A stretch of 64,000 nt of DNA from Druceiella hillmani (taxonomy: Eukaryota > Arthropoda > Insecta > Lepidoptera > Hepialidae). The position numbers were made by a program, and so were the translations under genes. This document shows positions 11,705-23,828 of the stretch, one piece after another (position 1 is the stretch's first letter; each line of letters opens with the position of its first letter). The stretch spans positions 35,069,501-35,133,500 of the forward strand of contig JAYKKI010000008.1 in the NCBI GenBank assembly GCA_039881145.1. The letters are read 5' to 3'. The notes beneath the pieces were generated by a model. It did not search any database, was not told the DNA's origin, and saw only the letters and a list, made by a program, of their open reading frames with translations.

Positions 11705-11986
11705 TTGATATTTGCCAAGATATTACAAAAGTTATAGAAAGCTATTGGGTAGTAGAAACACAACGTAGACTTAAAAAACCAAATTAACTCGATAATAGAC
11801 ACCGGTGATGAAGCACCCAAGATTCTTACCGACGAACTTCCAACGCGTAATCCGTGTCGCGTATGACAAATTTTAATTGTATCTCATATATCGATGGAAT
11901 GGAAGGCAAAATAAAATAATGGACTCACAGCGGTCACACCGCATCTGAAGTAACAACAAAGTTTGTCACTTCAGATTCGGTGTATA
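11705..11986. mobile_element. Unit-1-specific insertion ending in a hairpin
   Basis: Block C copy 2 runs straight from AGGTAGTTTAATAGA to TTTTTCYACAAGATAT, whereas copy 1 has about 280 extra bases. The right end of the insert is a stem-loop: CACCGCATCTGAAGT (11937-11951) pairs with ACTTCAGATTCGGTG (11968-11982), one mismatch, around a loop that is itself near-palindromic. The class is unknown; a small non-autonomous transposon is possible. Confidence 0.5.
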
Positions 11987-13440
11987 ATTTTTCTACAAGA
12001 TATCAGTTGATGGAAATATTTTTAAGATATATTTACAAAATCTTATGACCACATTAACATATGTTTCGTTAGTATACAGGGATAAGCCGTTGAGTTTTAT
12101 AAATGTCTTCAGCTCAAGAAAAACAAGTGTCAAATCACTATGAGTAATCTGTATGCCATCAACATTGGCTCCACCTTGTTGGAAAGATGCAGCCAATACA
12201 ATATGAAGCAGAGGTTTGTTCAAACTGTACACCAACCGGAAATATTCAAGGAAAGCTTATGCTATAACTTAGGTTTTAAACCTAAATTTAAAATAAATTC
12301 TTTCCTAATGAAAAAAAAAATATTTTAAATTTTCTTCTTTGTCAACATCTGATTCAAAGCCTCTTCATTACTATAAAGTAACGAAATAGCCAGAACTGAG
12401 AAGCGCAGAATTTTTCATCATTAATTCTCTGTATACTTCTGATTATAACAAAAAAAATATGTACCAGTATATATACCAATATCAATCAGTTATTAGCCTA
12501 GTTAAATCCAATTAGTTTGTATTTAGCCTTTTAGGTCATTGGTTGAATATTACTGTGATACAACCCAAGAAAGGAACGGATTTCCCAGGCCGAGAATTTG
12601 TACATTGCTCATTACGCTGAGCACCATCAAAAGAAAATAAATCTTTGGTTAATCGGACATTCCTTTTAGAATTTAAAAGCTTTGAAACAGGATATATGTA
12701 CCTATGTAAGTACATACCCTCGTGGATCCACACAGACTTCAACACGATTCTTGTTCATCGGCTGCTATTTCGTTTGAAATCCCTTTCTTTCACCAATTTT
12801 TTTACCCCTTATAAAAGTACCCTTAAAGTGTTAGTGACAAAAAGGAACTTTGTTACGAAAATCCAAAAACTGTACAAAAGGAACCATGTAGAGGTGAAAA
12901 TATTCGAGTCGAATAATGGAAATGTTAAGTCGAGTCTTCTCTCCTCTTCTATGTATACATCATAGCATTCATAACATATATCATAGCATTGTGTGCGCTA
13001 CAAACACATGCAGTAGCAGTATCTGGCAAGTTCAAATCTCTAGCAGTAGCATTATCTGGCAAGTTTAATTTATAAAAATATCCAACTTAGTAGAACTATT
13101 TCCATTATGTCATATATCTCAATGAACTCGATGTTGGTTCTATTTTTTCACAATAAATATTTTTCCTACAATATCTTTTGTTACCCAGAATGTCACTAAT
13201 TTACGTTGAATTTCGTTGATGTTAATATTAACGATATATTATAGTTGCTGTATATATTTTACCATTCATTTGTACACTTACTTACCTGCCTACCTATGTA
13301 ATAATGTTTAATCACTACAAACATTTGTTTTTAACTGTACTTACTTATCTACCCACCAACTAATACTTTAGTCACGTCATGCATTGATATGTATTTTTAT
13401 ATATGTAGCGTCCTGTTTAATTTGTTATTTTTTTGCTTAT

Positions 13441-14274
13441 GTCAAGAAAACCAATCCAAAACCGAAAAATTTTCTCATCATCAATGAAATGTTCCTGTCA
13501 GCACATCTCTACTCCAGCAACGTACCGTGATTTTGTTAATCGATAGATTTATGCGCCACCTATAGTTGTGTCAAAACTTTTGAGATTTTATTATTGATTA
13601 TCATATAAACTTGATCATAGCTACTGTGCTGTTCATTGTTGAGGGGTTCTATGTATGTGTGTATATATAACGTACCTTCAATTTACATGGTAAAATCGTA
13701 ATATTTTTTCTTGTTCTTCTCAGAAACTCAAAATCGGACTCTGACCTAGATGATGATGAAGGTATTTTGCAAAGTAATAATTAATTACCTGTAGCCAAAA
13801 TCTTGAATCTCGGTTGATTTATAACCATCTATATAATACTTCCATTGTTCCTCTCAAAAATCTCATCATCAAATCCTGACTTGGTCGATCAATCACAATT
13901 AATTTACAATAATTCGTTAAGAAATTCCATTGTTTACTTCAGTATTTCATCATCAGAAGTTCACTATATTTAAATAGAACCACCACAATAGTATACCATT
14001 TTAAACATAGAGCTTATTACTATAAAACTTTAAAAATAAAGTAGAAACAATATTAGGTATATACATGTATACTCTTTACTCACGAAATTCAGTCAGCCGA
14101 AGCCTTCAAGTACCGGAAATTGCGTAAGCAAATCTTAATCTTTACTGACCGTTACTTCCGTTCAAAAAAATATCTAAGTTTCTCTCGAGTCGCACCTAAA
14201 GAAATTTTATTTCAATGAAGATTCATTAAAATTGTTTGACGAATACTGGAGATATGAGGTAACACAAAAAAGGG
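13441..14274. other. AT-rich spacer with weak internal repeats
   Basis: Three loosely similar stretches (TTGTTCTTCTCAGAAACTCA at 13711, TTGTTCCTCTCAAAAATCTC at about 13847, and a more decayed one near 13931), each followed by CATCATC-type or GATGATG words, suggest a decayed repeat. No gene seen. Confidence 0.4.
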
Positions 14275-15128
14275 CAATCTAATTGAGAAACTTTTATTTT
14301 TTAAAGTCACAGTCGGTTAAAAAGGAAAAGTGAAATAAAAGATTCTGATCTCAGAAAATATTTAACTAAATGCTTTAAACTGTATAGTATTTGTAATTTT
14401 GTATAAATGATACATTATCTTATACGTGTACATAACAATACCTTTAAAGTTAATTGTGCCCATGGAGGCAAGAATCAATGGAGAGAACATCAAAGACAGT
14501 TTATACGCGAACCTAACTAGCTGCTTAAATTTACGAAGAAGAGATGTGAAATATAAAGTAGTAGGAAAGAAATTCATAGTATTAGCATTTAAATAGTATA
14601 GGATCCAGTTAAACAAAAGTAATGAGAGAATTTTTTTAACAAAAGACCAATATCAATACGAACAGCACTTTTATTAAGCATAGACTGATACTATAGCACT
14701 TCACGAAGTTTTTTTTCGGACGGGCTTTTAATAACAGTACATCAATATTGATAGCAACAGTGCTTTTATGAAAAATGTACCAATTAATAAAACCTTAAAC
14801 AGTTATTTCAGAATGAACTTTTATTAAACCTACAAAGAAAATTTCAGTCGAATTGAGACCTTCTTTTTTGAAGTCAGTTTAAAAAGGAAAAGTAAAAAAG
14901 AAGATTTTGATCTCGACAATTTTTAACTAAATGTTTTAAAATATAGAGATATTGTAATTTTGTACAAATGATATATTATCCTATACGTAAACTTAATAAT
15001 AATCTTGTTATTAATTGTGACGATACAGTAGAGTAAAAAGCATATAAACAGTATATCATCCAGGTAAATAAAAGGGGTGCCAATCATAAACATGTAGAAT
15101 AAACTGCATGATCTGTGTCTTTTGCCGG
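14275..15128 (+). repeat. Modules D-F-D (block tail, unit 1)
   Basis: Module D, marked by GAATTGAGA...AAAAAGGAAAAG...TTTTTAACTAAATGYTTTA...TTGTAATTTTGTAYAAATGATA, occurs at 14275-14620 and again at 14848-15128. Between them (14625-14847) is module F, two to four units of the degenerate minisatellite described at 32835-33575. Unit 2 has F (29060-29365) followed by one D (29372-29766). No protein is encoded. Confidence 0.7.
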
Positions 15129-15129
15129 C

Positions 15130-15152
15130 TATATATATACATATATATATAT

Positions 15153-15243
<91 letters not shown>
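15130..15243. repeat. (TA)n microsatellite at the unit 1 / unit 2 junction
   Basis: About 110 bases of TA repeat with a few interruptions. It sits exactly between the end of the unit 1 tail (module D) and the start of block A copy 2. Confidence 0.95.
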
Positions 15244-15244
<1 letters not shown>

Positions 15245-15245
<1 letters not shown>

Positions 15246-18040
15246 TTTATATCTCAGTGCCTAACTCTCAGAAATATTGACATCAAAATTTTAGTGGTTT
15301 AAGGATTCAGTTAAGTAGGTAATTTTTTTTAAAATTTAGTTTATAATGTAAGGTGTCGTTGAAAGATTTTGATAGGTGTCTCAAGACTATTTTTAAAAAT
15401 ATGTTCTCCCCTTATTTCCAAAACTACTTAAATTGAAATTATGAAGAAATGGCTCTTAAAAGCTAACTCTTAGAAGCTAACTCAAAGGTTGTAGGAATAC
15501 TGTAACCACTATTACAGATTTATAGATGGTTCTTAAGACATTCAGTATTATATATGTATATCACTTATTTGTGTCAGGTGTTATTGAAAACTTATTGCGC
15601 TAAGAAGCCTCTAAAAATTACTTAATATACATAAAATTATTTCACTTCAAACGAGGCAGAAAATGTCACAATGCGCGAGCCAAACTCTTGCTTACTGTAC
15701 TTATCCGGTTTTTAAAACAATAAATGAATAATTACAGATCGACCAACTAATTTTGGAGCATCATCATCATCATCATTATCATCATAATATATATTAATAC
15801 GCTAAGGTTAAGATGTTACACTCCCTTTTTAGAAAAAACCTCACAACTAATCCACATAAATTATATATAATTTTATAGATAATTGCTTGCTCTACCGGCA
15901 TCCACAACTAAAAAAATTATTATTGCTATTGTTTTTGCAAATTAATTAATTATTAAAATTATATATACAAAACAGCAATGCTGCCATCTAACGGCTCAAC
16001 GTCAATATGATTGACGGTCGGTAAAATTTTTGTTTAATTTCAAATCCACTCACGTATAAATAAAGTGGCGCTTTAGCTCAATGCTTTTGATACTTGCGCC
16101 CCTATATGTCAATTTTAGTAAAATATTTGTTTGATCTGTCATCTGAGCTTCATCATGGAATAAAAACGTAATAAGCAGTGTGCAAAATTAGAAATGAATT
16201 GAATACCTGCAATCAATTTTGATTTATTAAATTGAGTTGAATAATTTATAATGCGAAGACTTCGCACGGGTCACGCTAGTAAAAATATAAACTTATTAAC
16301 TTTTATTTTTAAGTCATAGAACATCTTGTGTATGTATATAATAATATATTTTAAGATCTTAGAAGAATCAATGTCGTAAGAAAAACTATCTATCGTATAA
16401 AAAGCAAATGGTGTATAATTTTACATATAACTTTAAAGAAAATCAAAAAGTATTATGAATTATTAAAAACTATAGTACACTTTACTTTTCCTGTAATAAA
16501 TATTTATTTTTGTAAGAAATCTTTATTTTATTAGCGTAATGTTATTCACTTTTTTGAAATGCTCTTTAAACAAGGCAAAATTAGTATTTTATTCAAATTA
16601 TATTTTTGTGTATATAATAACAATTTAAAAGTAAAAAGCGACAAATATTAAAACTGAGACACGCAACTTTAATTTTTTTCCTATAAAAACGTTTTATGAT
16701 TAAAAAGTTCAATATTTGATTGTTTGTTATTTTGACCTTATAAAGTGTGACAAGTTTGAAATATTATTTCTTAATATTGTCATATGTAAATTATAATATA
16801 AAGGCATTTATTATCAAGGTGAAAAAGATAGTTAAATTTATTCTTTTTTAATAATTGTTTTCAATATCTAAAAAATAATATTCGAGAAGAATTAAAAATA
16901 TCTCGAAATAATTTTATGAATCTAAGGAGGCGGTTTGAAGTGATTTTCCTCAAAGAGAATAAAAAGAAAACAAATTAAGCAACGAAATTCTGACCTCAGT
17001 ATAGCGCTCGTGGTCTTCGTAAGGAGACTCCACTAACGCGAGGAACATTAACAGAATTTCATGATTTTTAGGGAAAATAAATTTTCTTTTTAATGATTTT
17101 CTTCTGTTATTTTAGTCTGCAGAATCCACACTGGGGACCAAGGAATTTAATAAATTATAATGTTAAGTTTTAACATAAGTTTTACATTCACGTTTATTTA
17201 TTTTGAACATTTGAATTAGTTATTAGTTGAGTAATAAACAAAGTGTAGTGTAAAGTTTACCTGCGTATGGTTTGTTTCCTTTTCATCGCTATAGCAACAT
17301 GATTAATTTTAAATATTCATTAGAAAATAAATTAATTCTTTTTTCATATATGTTACCTACAAATTAATCAACCTCAATAGTAAATAAAAACTGACACATA
17401 ATTGACAGGCTGTGACATGGAAATATTCAAATAAGGCCGTTGAAAGTCCACATAGTGTTGTTATTGCAGGGTCTTACAAGGAAAAAATAGAACAAGTACA
17501 AGTTAGACTTATGCAACTAATATTCCGTACCACTAGCCTACAAACCTAAAGATGAATAGGGATGCCTTCCCACTATGTACTTAAAAGGAGTAGTATCTGC
17601 CAAGCTTCCTTTCGCCGACTGTACCAATGCCGTATCAAATCGCATATGCGCGAAGTTGCAATGGGAATGTTTCGACTGAACCAAGTTTAAAATTATGAAA
17701 ACTTAAAAGGAAAAGTTCTTACTTAGATAAAGGAAAATACTTTTCACGGGAATTATTTTTCTCTTAAAGTTCAGCAGTTACAAGGATATAAATAGTTAAT
17801 TTTTTTTATAAAAAATATCAATGCCAGCATTATTCAGTCCTGTACTAATTTTCGTTCAATGTATAATGCACTTTATCAGAATTTTCTGAGTGATTCTTTT
17901 GATGATAAAGAAGGGTAAAAGCAATTTTTAAGTGATTTTCCCGAATACATATTTTTGGGTTCTTGATGTAGTGAGCTTTCATTTCACCCCTACACGATAA
18001 TTTTGAAAGAATTTTTTTTCCCAAATTATACCCTGAAATT
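15245..18040 (+). repeat. Segmental duplication block A, copy 2
   Basis: Aligns with 36310-38553 over its whole length, and from 16617 with 1-1265. The first 470 bases (to about 15720) correspond to the 3' part of the R dispersed repeat (tail AATGCGCGAGCC...CCGGTTTTTAAAAC). A 519-bp Helitron interrupts it at 15761-16279. No coding sequence is supported; the 90-codon minus frame 17845-18117 is not conserved in the other copies. Confidence 0.87.
15761..16279 (+). mobile_element. Non-autonomous Helitron, 519 bp, complete
   Basis: The element starts 5'-TC (TCATCATCATC) and ends CTAG-3'. A perfect hairpin, TGCGAAG-A-CTTCGCA (16252-16266), lies 9 bases before the final CTAG (16276-16279). It is inserted between A (15760) and T (16280). 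TC start, subterminal hairpin, CTRR end, A|T target and no target duplication are the defining Helitron features. Block A copy 3 shows the uninterrupted site (GAAGCA|TAAAAATATAAA, junction 36793/36794), which fixes both ends to the base. It has no open frame, so it depended on a helper; the helicase relic at 1690-2531 shows that autonomous Helitrons were present, though not that it is the partner. Confidence 0.93.
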
Positions 18041-18174
18041 AACCACCAGAGACGTAAATGAATTTTAAATTCTTTACGTCCATAATTGATCCACCATATT
18101 ATATGATCATTAGTCATATAATAAGGCCACCGCTATTTCTCTACTAAAGTTTTAGATCGAATATTTTCCGAGAA

Positions 18175-18262
18175 AATTGTATATGACAGTCGGACGGACA
18201 GACACCGAAGCAATTTGTTTTGTGTTCGGCTGTGACAATTTCGTAACGGAACACTAAAAGTT
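18175..18262 (-). mobile_element. R-family dispersed repeat, 5' fragment
   Basis: On the minus strand it reads TTTAGTGTTCCGTTACGAAA, then GCTTCGGTGTCTGTCCGTCC, the 5' end signature of the family at 2803 and 36190. Only the first ~90 bases are recognisable. It is opposite in orientation to the other block A-associated copies, so it is an independent insertion. Confidence 0.55.
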
Positions 18263-18337
18263 ATACTCTTATAAAGTTAAAATTAGCTCTTACCGCTTTT
18301 ATTTACATCGTAAAAAGGTAATGACCAAACATTTTGA

Positions 18338-18455
18338 GAATTATGTACAGAAAATTCATGAAATGCGTCTTTAGCTACTCAATGTATCCAAAAATAAATA
18401 CTCTAAATTCAGTATGCCGCCTTTTTCAAAATAGGTACACTGGGTCCATAAAAAC
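18338..18455. repeat. Dispersed repeat shared with 42756-42880
   Basis: The two stretches share AAAATTCAYGAAATGCGT, TACTCAATGTATMCAAAAA, CAGYRTRCCGCC and ACACTGGGTYCATAAA in the same order and strand. A 117-codon plus frame (18334-18687) begins inside it, but the second copy is interrupted in the equivalent frame. That frame is therefore treated as repeat-derived, with an unexplained 3' half. The element class is not known. Confidence 0.6.
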
Positions 18456-18687
18456 GCAATCAATAAAGTGTGGTAAATTTTACCGAACTTACTATCTACT
18501 TAAAAGATTAAATTTCAACAATATACCAAAACCTTCTAAATACTATATTTCTTGCTGTCACGCTTTGGGAATTGATATAAAGTTAATTTATCCCAAATCC
18601 GACTTTGAAGACTGGAAAATCTTCAAAAAGGTCATCGATTTGCAGTATATGGTAAATGGTTTGCTTAACAATTTTCATTTCAAATAG

Positions 18688-19079
18688 ATCATAATCTGGA
18701 TTTTCGATATGAATTATTGTCATTAAATATTAAATATTTATCTTCTAATTATATTAGTACTTTTACTAATTATTTCTCACAACTGCATACTGTTTCTTAC
18801 ACTTAACTTAAAACGCTGGCCAATCATTGTACTTCCTATGTAAATATTAATTTGGGTTCGTATGGTTGCAATTACTTATTCTATCTAAGAAAAAATATTC
18901 ACCCTTCCCACGCTGTATATATTTAAAGGATGCTATGATATACATTCGATTTCCATTGTCAAATTCCTACCAATTTTATGTTAACGCACTAAAGCTATTC
19001 AAATAAAAAAAATAATCATTCAAATTGACTAATATATGCTGAAGACATAAGTTAACATGTACAAAATAAGCCGTACCGC
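18688..19079. other. AT-rich spacer, nothing recognised
   Basis: Between the 117-codon frame and the satellite. No repeats shared with the other duplication units and no notable frame. Confidence 0.5.
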
Positions 19080-19740
19080 TGCAGTATTAGGCTGGGAAAC
19101 TGGAATACAGAGTTCAGTGATAGAGTATCAGCTTGAAATCCACAGTACTAATTTAAAAACAGCTGGTTTTCAAACCTGAAGATTCAAGCATGCAGGGACC
19201 CTGCGGGATGAGAACTGAGGGGAGGAACTCGGAGCTTAATGACAGAATTTCCACTTGATAATAATTATTTAAAAACATAAAAATCCGTGAGTCTCAGGAT
19301 TTCACCATACAGTGTTCTTACAGCCCCAAGGCTAAGGAATTTAATTCTGCAATTTAGTTAGAGAATCTCTGCTTGAGACCCAAAATACTAACTTATCAAA
19401 GTTGATGCTCTATTCTCGCAATTTAAGCATACAATACCCCAAGGCTTCAAGAACGAGAAGTTAGAATCCGGAGTTTAGTGACAGAGCATTTGCTTGAGAT
19501 ACTCAAAACTAACCTAAAAACAGCAGATCCTCAAATATTACTGTTTGGGCAGGCAGTAGTTCCTGCTGAATCAGTACTGAGGAATTGGAACCCGAATTTA
19601 ATGGCAAAGTCTCAGGCAGACCGGTCTCCTGAAACCCAAAATGCTTTTTTAAAAACAGCAAATCCTCAATCATCTCAATATTAATTGAAAACACCAGATT
19701 ATCAAGTCTCACGCTTAAGGCAGGCAGTACAAAAGCCGCA
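19080..19740 (+). repeat. Degenerate ~120-bp tandem satellite, about five units
   Basis: A recurring pattern of CGGAGTTTAGTGACAGAG, GCTTGAGACCCAAAATACTA, ACCTAAAAACAGCAGATCCT appears starting near 19112, 19230, 19347, 19468 and 19590, a spacing of about 117-122 bases. Units are strongly diverged from each other. The overlapping plus and minus frames at 19478-19712 are products of this repeat. The array is absent from unit 1 and unit 3. Confidence 0.72.
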
Positions 19741-21621
19741 TCAGTATTTATAAAGTAAAGATTGAAATTATATACTATTGGATAAAAGGTGGCAATTGTA
19801 TTTATGGATATAAGTTTGAAATTAGCTTAACTTAATTACACTATAACTTTCTTGTTTCGTTAATACAAGTCAAAAGAGTCCAAACTCATTGACTTTATTC
19901 TTGGTTACAAGAGCTACTGTCACCACCTTCCGGCTTCATCATTTTACACTAATTTTTCCGAAGAGCAAGTTTATGTCACCCTTAGTCGTGTCTCATTAGA
20001 TCACCCTTAGTCGTGTATTATTAGACTTATACCGTTGAATATCGATCACGGCACCTGTTCTGTTTGATATTGAGCAATTCTACGTTATATTTTCAATTTA
20101 CCTAGCCACATTTTAACCAAAAACTTGAAGTGGAGAATTCTGGGAACACATCTTTTCAAGAAAAAAAAGAATCATGGAATTAGGTTGAGAAATGCAGGAG
20201 AAATGAGGTAATATACTTAAAACTTACAGTAGAACTTAGAAACTCTAACTTTTTTTGAAGACAATAGGGAGAACGAAGAGGACGTGCTAAGTTTTCTACG
20301 GCTAGTAAATATAAGAAATGTTTTTTTATCAGTGTTCTAACAGTATCTAGTTAAAAATTTCAATTCTTTTTTAATTTCAGTTTAAAAGTTCAGCACTAGT
20401 TAATGTTTCTTTATTATAATGTTTCTTTCTTCTCTAAATACCTTGTGAATGTGATTAATTTTCCTTTAATTGGTTATGAATAATTGTGTCTTCTTATGAT
20501 AATATGGCAATTATGATATAAATGTTTTCATGAACATAGAAAATAAAGTAAATTAAATAACTAAAGTGAAAAAAAAACGAAATTAATAAATAAAACTTTG
20601 ATTGAATATCCATGGAATATGTAGAGCTAATATATTATTTCATGTTAAAATCTTATTACTAAAATTTTCCTGTTTTTTTTTAATTTAACATATTTTGTAC
20701 ATGAATATTTTCAAAATTATACTGTTTTTTTGTTTAAATCTTTTTTAAATATTTCGTAACCAAAACAAAACTTTCAACAAATTTTGGAAAAGCAATCAGG
20801 TAAAATTTATTATTTCACAACAGGACTGGAGAAAAGAAATAGCGCCTTTCATTCTACTGAATTGTGAGTGCAAATTTTCTAACCATCTCTATAGTAGTGT
20901 AAAAAGAATATTTTGAGTTCTTTGCACCTAATTAATGTACTGATATTTTGTATGTACATTTTTAATAATAAATTGCAAATTAAATTAAAATATAGGCTAA
21001 AAATGCGCAAAGATCGAAAAAATATTGTCAAACATTAATCACTTGACACAAAAGAAATAACTTTAAATTTCTTGCATACGATGCAATTTTTGTTTGGTAA
21101 ATTTGATATAAATAAATCAGCTAATATTAAGAAAAAAGTAGTAAATATATGAGCTGTACTGCAAACTTTTATGGTAGATAACATAATATTGTCGACACAG
21201 AATATACAAATGCAAAAGTCGGAAAGAGCATTTTATGCCTAATTATGATTAAACAGTCGCAGCGAAAGTAATTACTCGTTTTATATGAAAATAATAGTTT
21301 TTTATTACCAAGTTAATTGAAGATTCTAAACATATAAATTTCATGATATATAAAATTTTGTTATATAGTTTTCGTGCAAATAACAAGAAAAACTGTGTTA
21401 TACTCTATATTGGCAAAATTAGCGAAAAAGCTGCTCTCTAGGCATTGTCCTTTTTAGAAATTCCTTACTCAAAATAAGAAAATAAAAATATTGCATAAGT
21501 TATGATGTGATACTAAATTAACTTTTATTTCATCATCGAATACATAAACCCTCTATATTTACGTAGACTATATGGTCAACCAACGCAATATATATACGCA
21601 AATGGAACTGAATAACACAGC
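19741..21621. other. AT-rich spacer, no gene recognised
   Basis: Single-copy within the window, with long A and T runs and no frame over 60 codons. A short direct repeat (TCACCCTTAGTCGTG) occurs at 19976 and 20000. Confidence 0.5.
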
Positions 21622-23111
21622 AGAAAAATTAATGATTATACGAGTATACCTTATTGGTTTTATCCAATAGGTTTGTAAATAAAAATTTGTGGATGGAAAC
21701 TACTAACCAGTTTTCTCTTGCAAGGAAAATGTGAAAGTTGACTTTATTTTTTTATTCACGCAGATTTAGCATCCACGTGTTTATACAATTATTTTAACAC
21801 GTGGCACTTATGCAAAGATTGCCGACCGATTTATTTAACATTTTTTTTATTTTGATGGCTGTAGTAAATAAATTTACATTTTTGTTGTACAATAAAAATA
21901 TAGCTTATCAATTCATACATAAAAGTTCGTCTTTATTTCTAAGTATATTACCTTTCGTTATTGTAATTGAAATCGAAATAATTTTAGTCGCATAAATATA
22001 CAATTAGTCATTTTTTTGGATATTCCATTGTTTCAATGTTTATATATGGTGTATGCCAGAATAGCAAGAGAAAAGTAAATCGTTAATCCGATTTTATGAG
22101 ACAACAAATTGCACAATTTGCGAGGATTGCTTATGCAATTCTGCACGCTAAAACATTCAAGGTATTTTAATAAATCAAAACCTATAAATTCATATCATCT
22201 TCATCACGTGAAACATTTGCTACCATAATCTTTAGTTAACATGCGTACATAAGGTAATAGTGACAAGTGTTCCCACTTTTCTGCACATACTGAATATAAT
22301 TTACAAAATGAAAGGAAAAATTCACAAAAGAACTTAACATAAGCAATTGACTAATCACTAAAACTTTGCTTTTTCATTCATTTTTCCTTAGTTCTTCCCG
22401 TTTTTTAATCAACCTTGTTTTCTTTATTACCGCCAATGTAATGACATTTTTCTTTTTAAGTTGTATAACTTGTTTACTTGTAAACTAATAATATAACTAG
22501 TCGACGCTCCTCAAAATTTCTACTAAACGCATAATCTATACCCATTCAGTTCACATAATTTTTATTGGGACCTCGTTTTTGTCTTTGATATAATTTAAAT
22601 AAGAATGGTAACAGTTCAGATATCTCCTTCCATACTGTTAGTTCTTGTAAACAATCCCTAGTGTAGGTTACATAGCACATACAATATGTTAATTGACATG
22701 AATAATTGTAAGTGTGAAGACAAATAAAGAACTAATCTCGGGATTATTAACTATCTATTTAGTTCAATTACATAAATTGACAGAATAATATAGAGCTACG
22801 TTTGCAGCCTTTATAGTATGTAAATTATTATTAATCTGTAGAAATTTGCTACTGATATTTTAAAGATAATAATTAAATAAAATTATACGGGACCAAAAGT
22901 ATTTGCACAATTTGACGCATATTTTGTATGTTTCATACTTAACAATAGTTGTTAATTATAAGATAACAGAGAAGACAGTATAAATTATATATTTTTTTTG
23001 TCGAGTAATAACATAGATTTAAACTATTAATTAATAAAATTTTTTATATCATTAAACATTTGTTTTACGACATTTGGCAATGTTGTTTCTAGTCTTAAGC
23101 TTGCACTATAA

Positions 23112-23150
23112 CAATATGAGTGCTATAGTGCCAACTTAGCACTCATATTG
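23112..23150. repeat. Perfect 14-bp stem hairpin unique to copy 2
   Basis: CAATATGAGTGCTA (23112-23125) and TAGCACTCATATTG (23137-23150) form a perfect stem with an 11-base loop. Copy 1 (around 4397-4420) has only the first arm, so the second arose by a local inverted duplication in unit 2. Confidence 0.8.
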
Positions 23151-23660
23151 CTAAAGTCAGGAACCCTCCTATGATTGTAATTTAACATTGACAAAATCGA
23201 AGGTCATGTTATATAAACTAAACGCTAATCAAATGTCATATACTACAGAAATTTGTATATAAAATAAGATTTAAAAATAAATTAACATGGCACTGTCTCG
23301 ACAATTCATAACGCAAGAAGAAATAAACACGATTTTAAAAAACGCAAAGTATTAAAAGAATGTTCTTAATAAGTAATATACTATAAGTAACCCTTGACTA
23401 GATAAAAAATTGTAATTATTTGACGATTTTTGTGGTTCCTTGAAGGTGTAAATAGTTTTATCAGAAATTATTTTGGGAATATTCATCGGCTTAATGAATT
23501 CATTAAATTTTCATTACTTGAATTCCAAACGAATGTTGGCCGCAATATCAAGTGAAGCTACCAAGCGTTCCAGCAGGCAAAGTGAATAAAGAAATGTATT
23601 TGAGAGCAACATTATGATGACACCTTGGCACAGAATGGATGGCCCTCAAAATATGCCGGA

Positions 23661-23828
23661 GTAAGAAAGCCATTAGAGAAAGCGGCTTGAACGCAATCCC
23701 CCACAGGGCGCATACTAATCTTAAAAGTGATTTGCATAGATTAGGCATCTCACCATAACTTTCTAAGTATATTAATGAAAACACAATTAAATGAGGAAAT
23801 GATAAATATAAATAACTTATTCACATTT
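23661..23828. promoter_or_regulatory. Candidate conserved non-coding element, copy 2
   Basis: Counterpart of 4950-5117 with only two substitutions (C to T after ACCATAACT, and T to A in GAAAACAC). The octamer ATTTGCAT and the flanking inverted TAATCT sites are identical. Immediately upstream copy 2 lacks two bases relative to copy 1, which breaks the plus-strand small frame, while the conserved bases themselves are untouched. Recent gene conversion limited to this tract is the alternative to selection. Confidence 0.55.

Larger units (their letters stand above)
10790..13440 (+). repeat. Segmental duplication block C, copy 1
   Basis: Aligns with 24945-27420 from ATCACACTATTGTGTAACGG through to TTAATTTGTTATTTT. 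It contains a degraded LINE on the minus strand (10856-11690), a unit-specific insertion (about 11705-11986), and the segment 12060-12600 that occurs a further time inverted in unit 2. Minus frames at 12536-12745 and 26182-26595 share KSKRN.RLTK..SFDG.QRNEQ but are truncated and unidentified. A direct repeat of about 29 bases (AGTAGCA.TATCTGGCAAGTT) lies at 13010-13070. Confidence 0.85.

Noticed and set aside
12536..12965. Minus frame with RNEQCTNSRPGKSVPFLG as a Penelope-like RT (FLD motif)
   Set aside because: Only a few residues match and the catalytic motifs are absent; similarity could be chance.
23548..23784. 78-codon minus frame across the conserved element, copy 2
   Set aside because: A stop closes the corresponding frame in copy 1, so the frame is not what is conserved.
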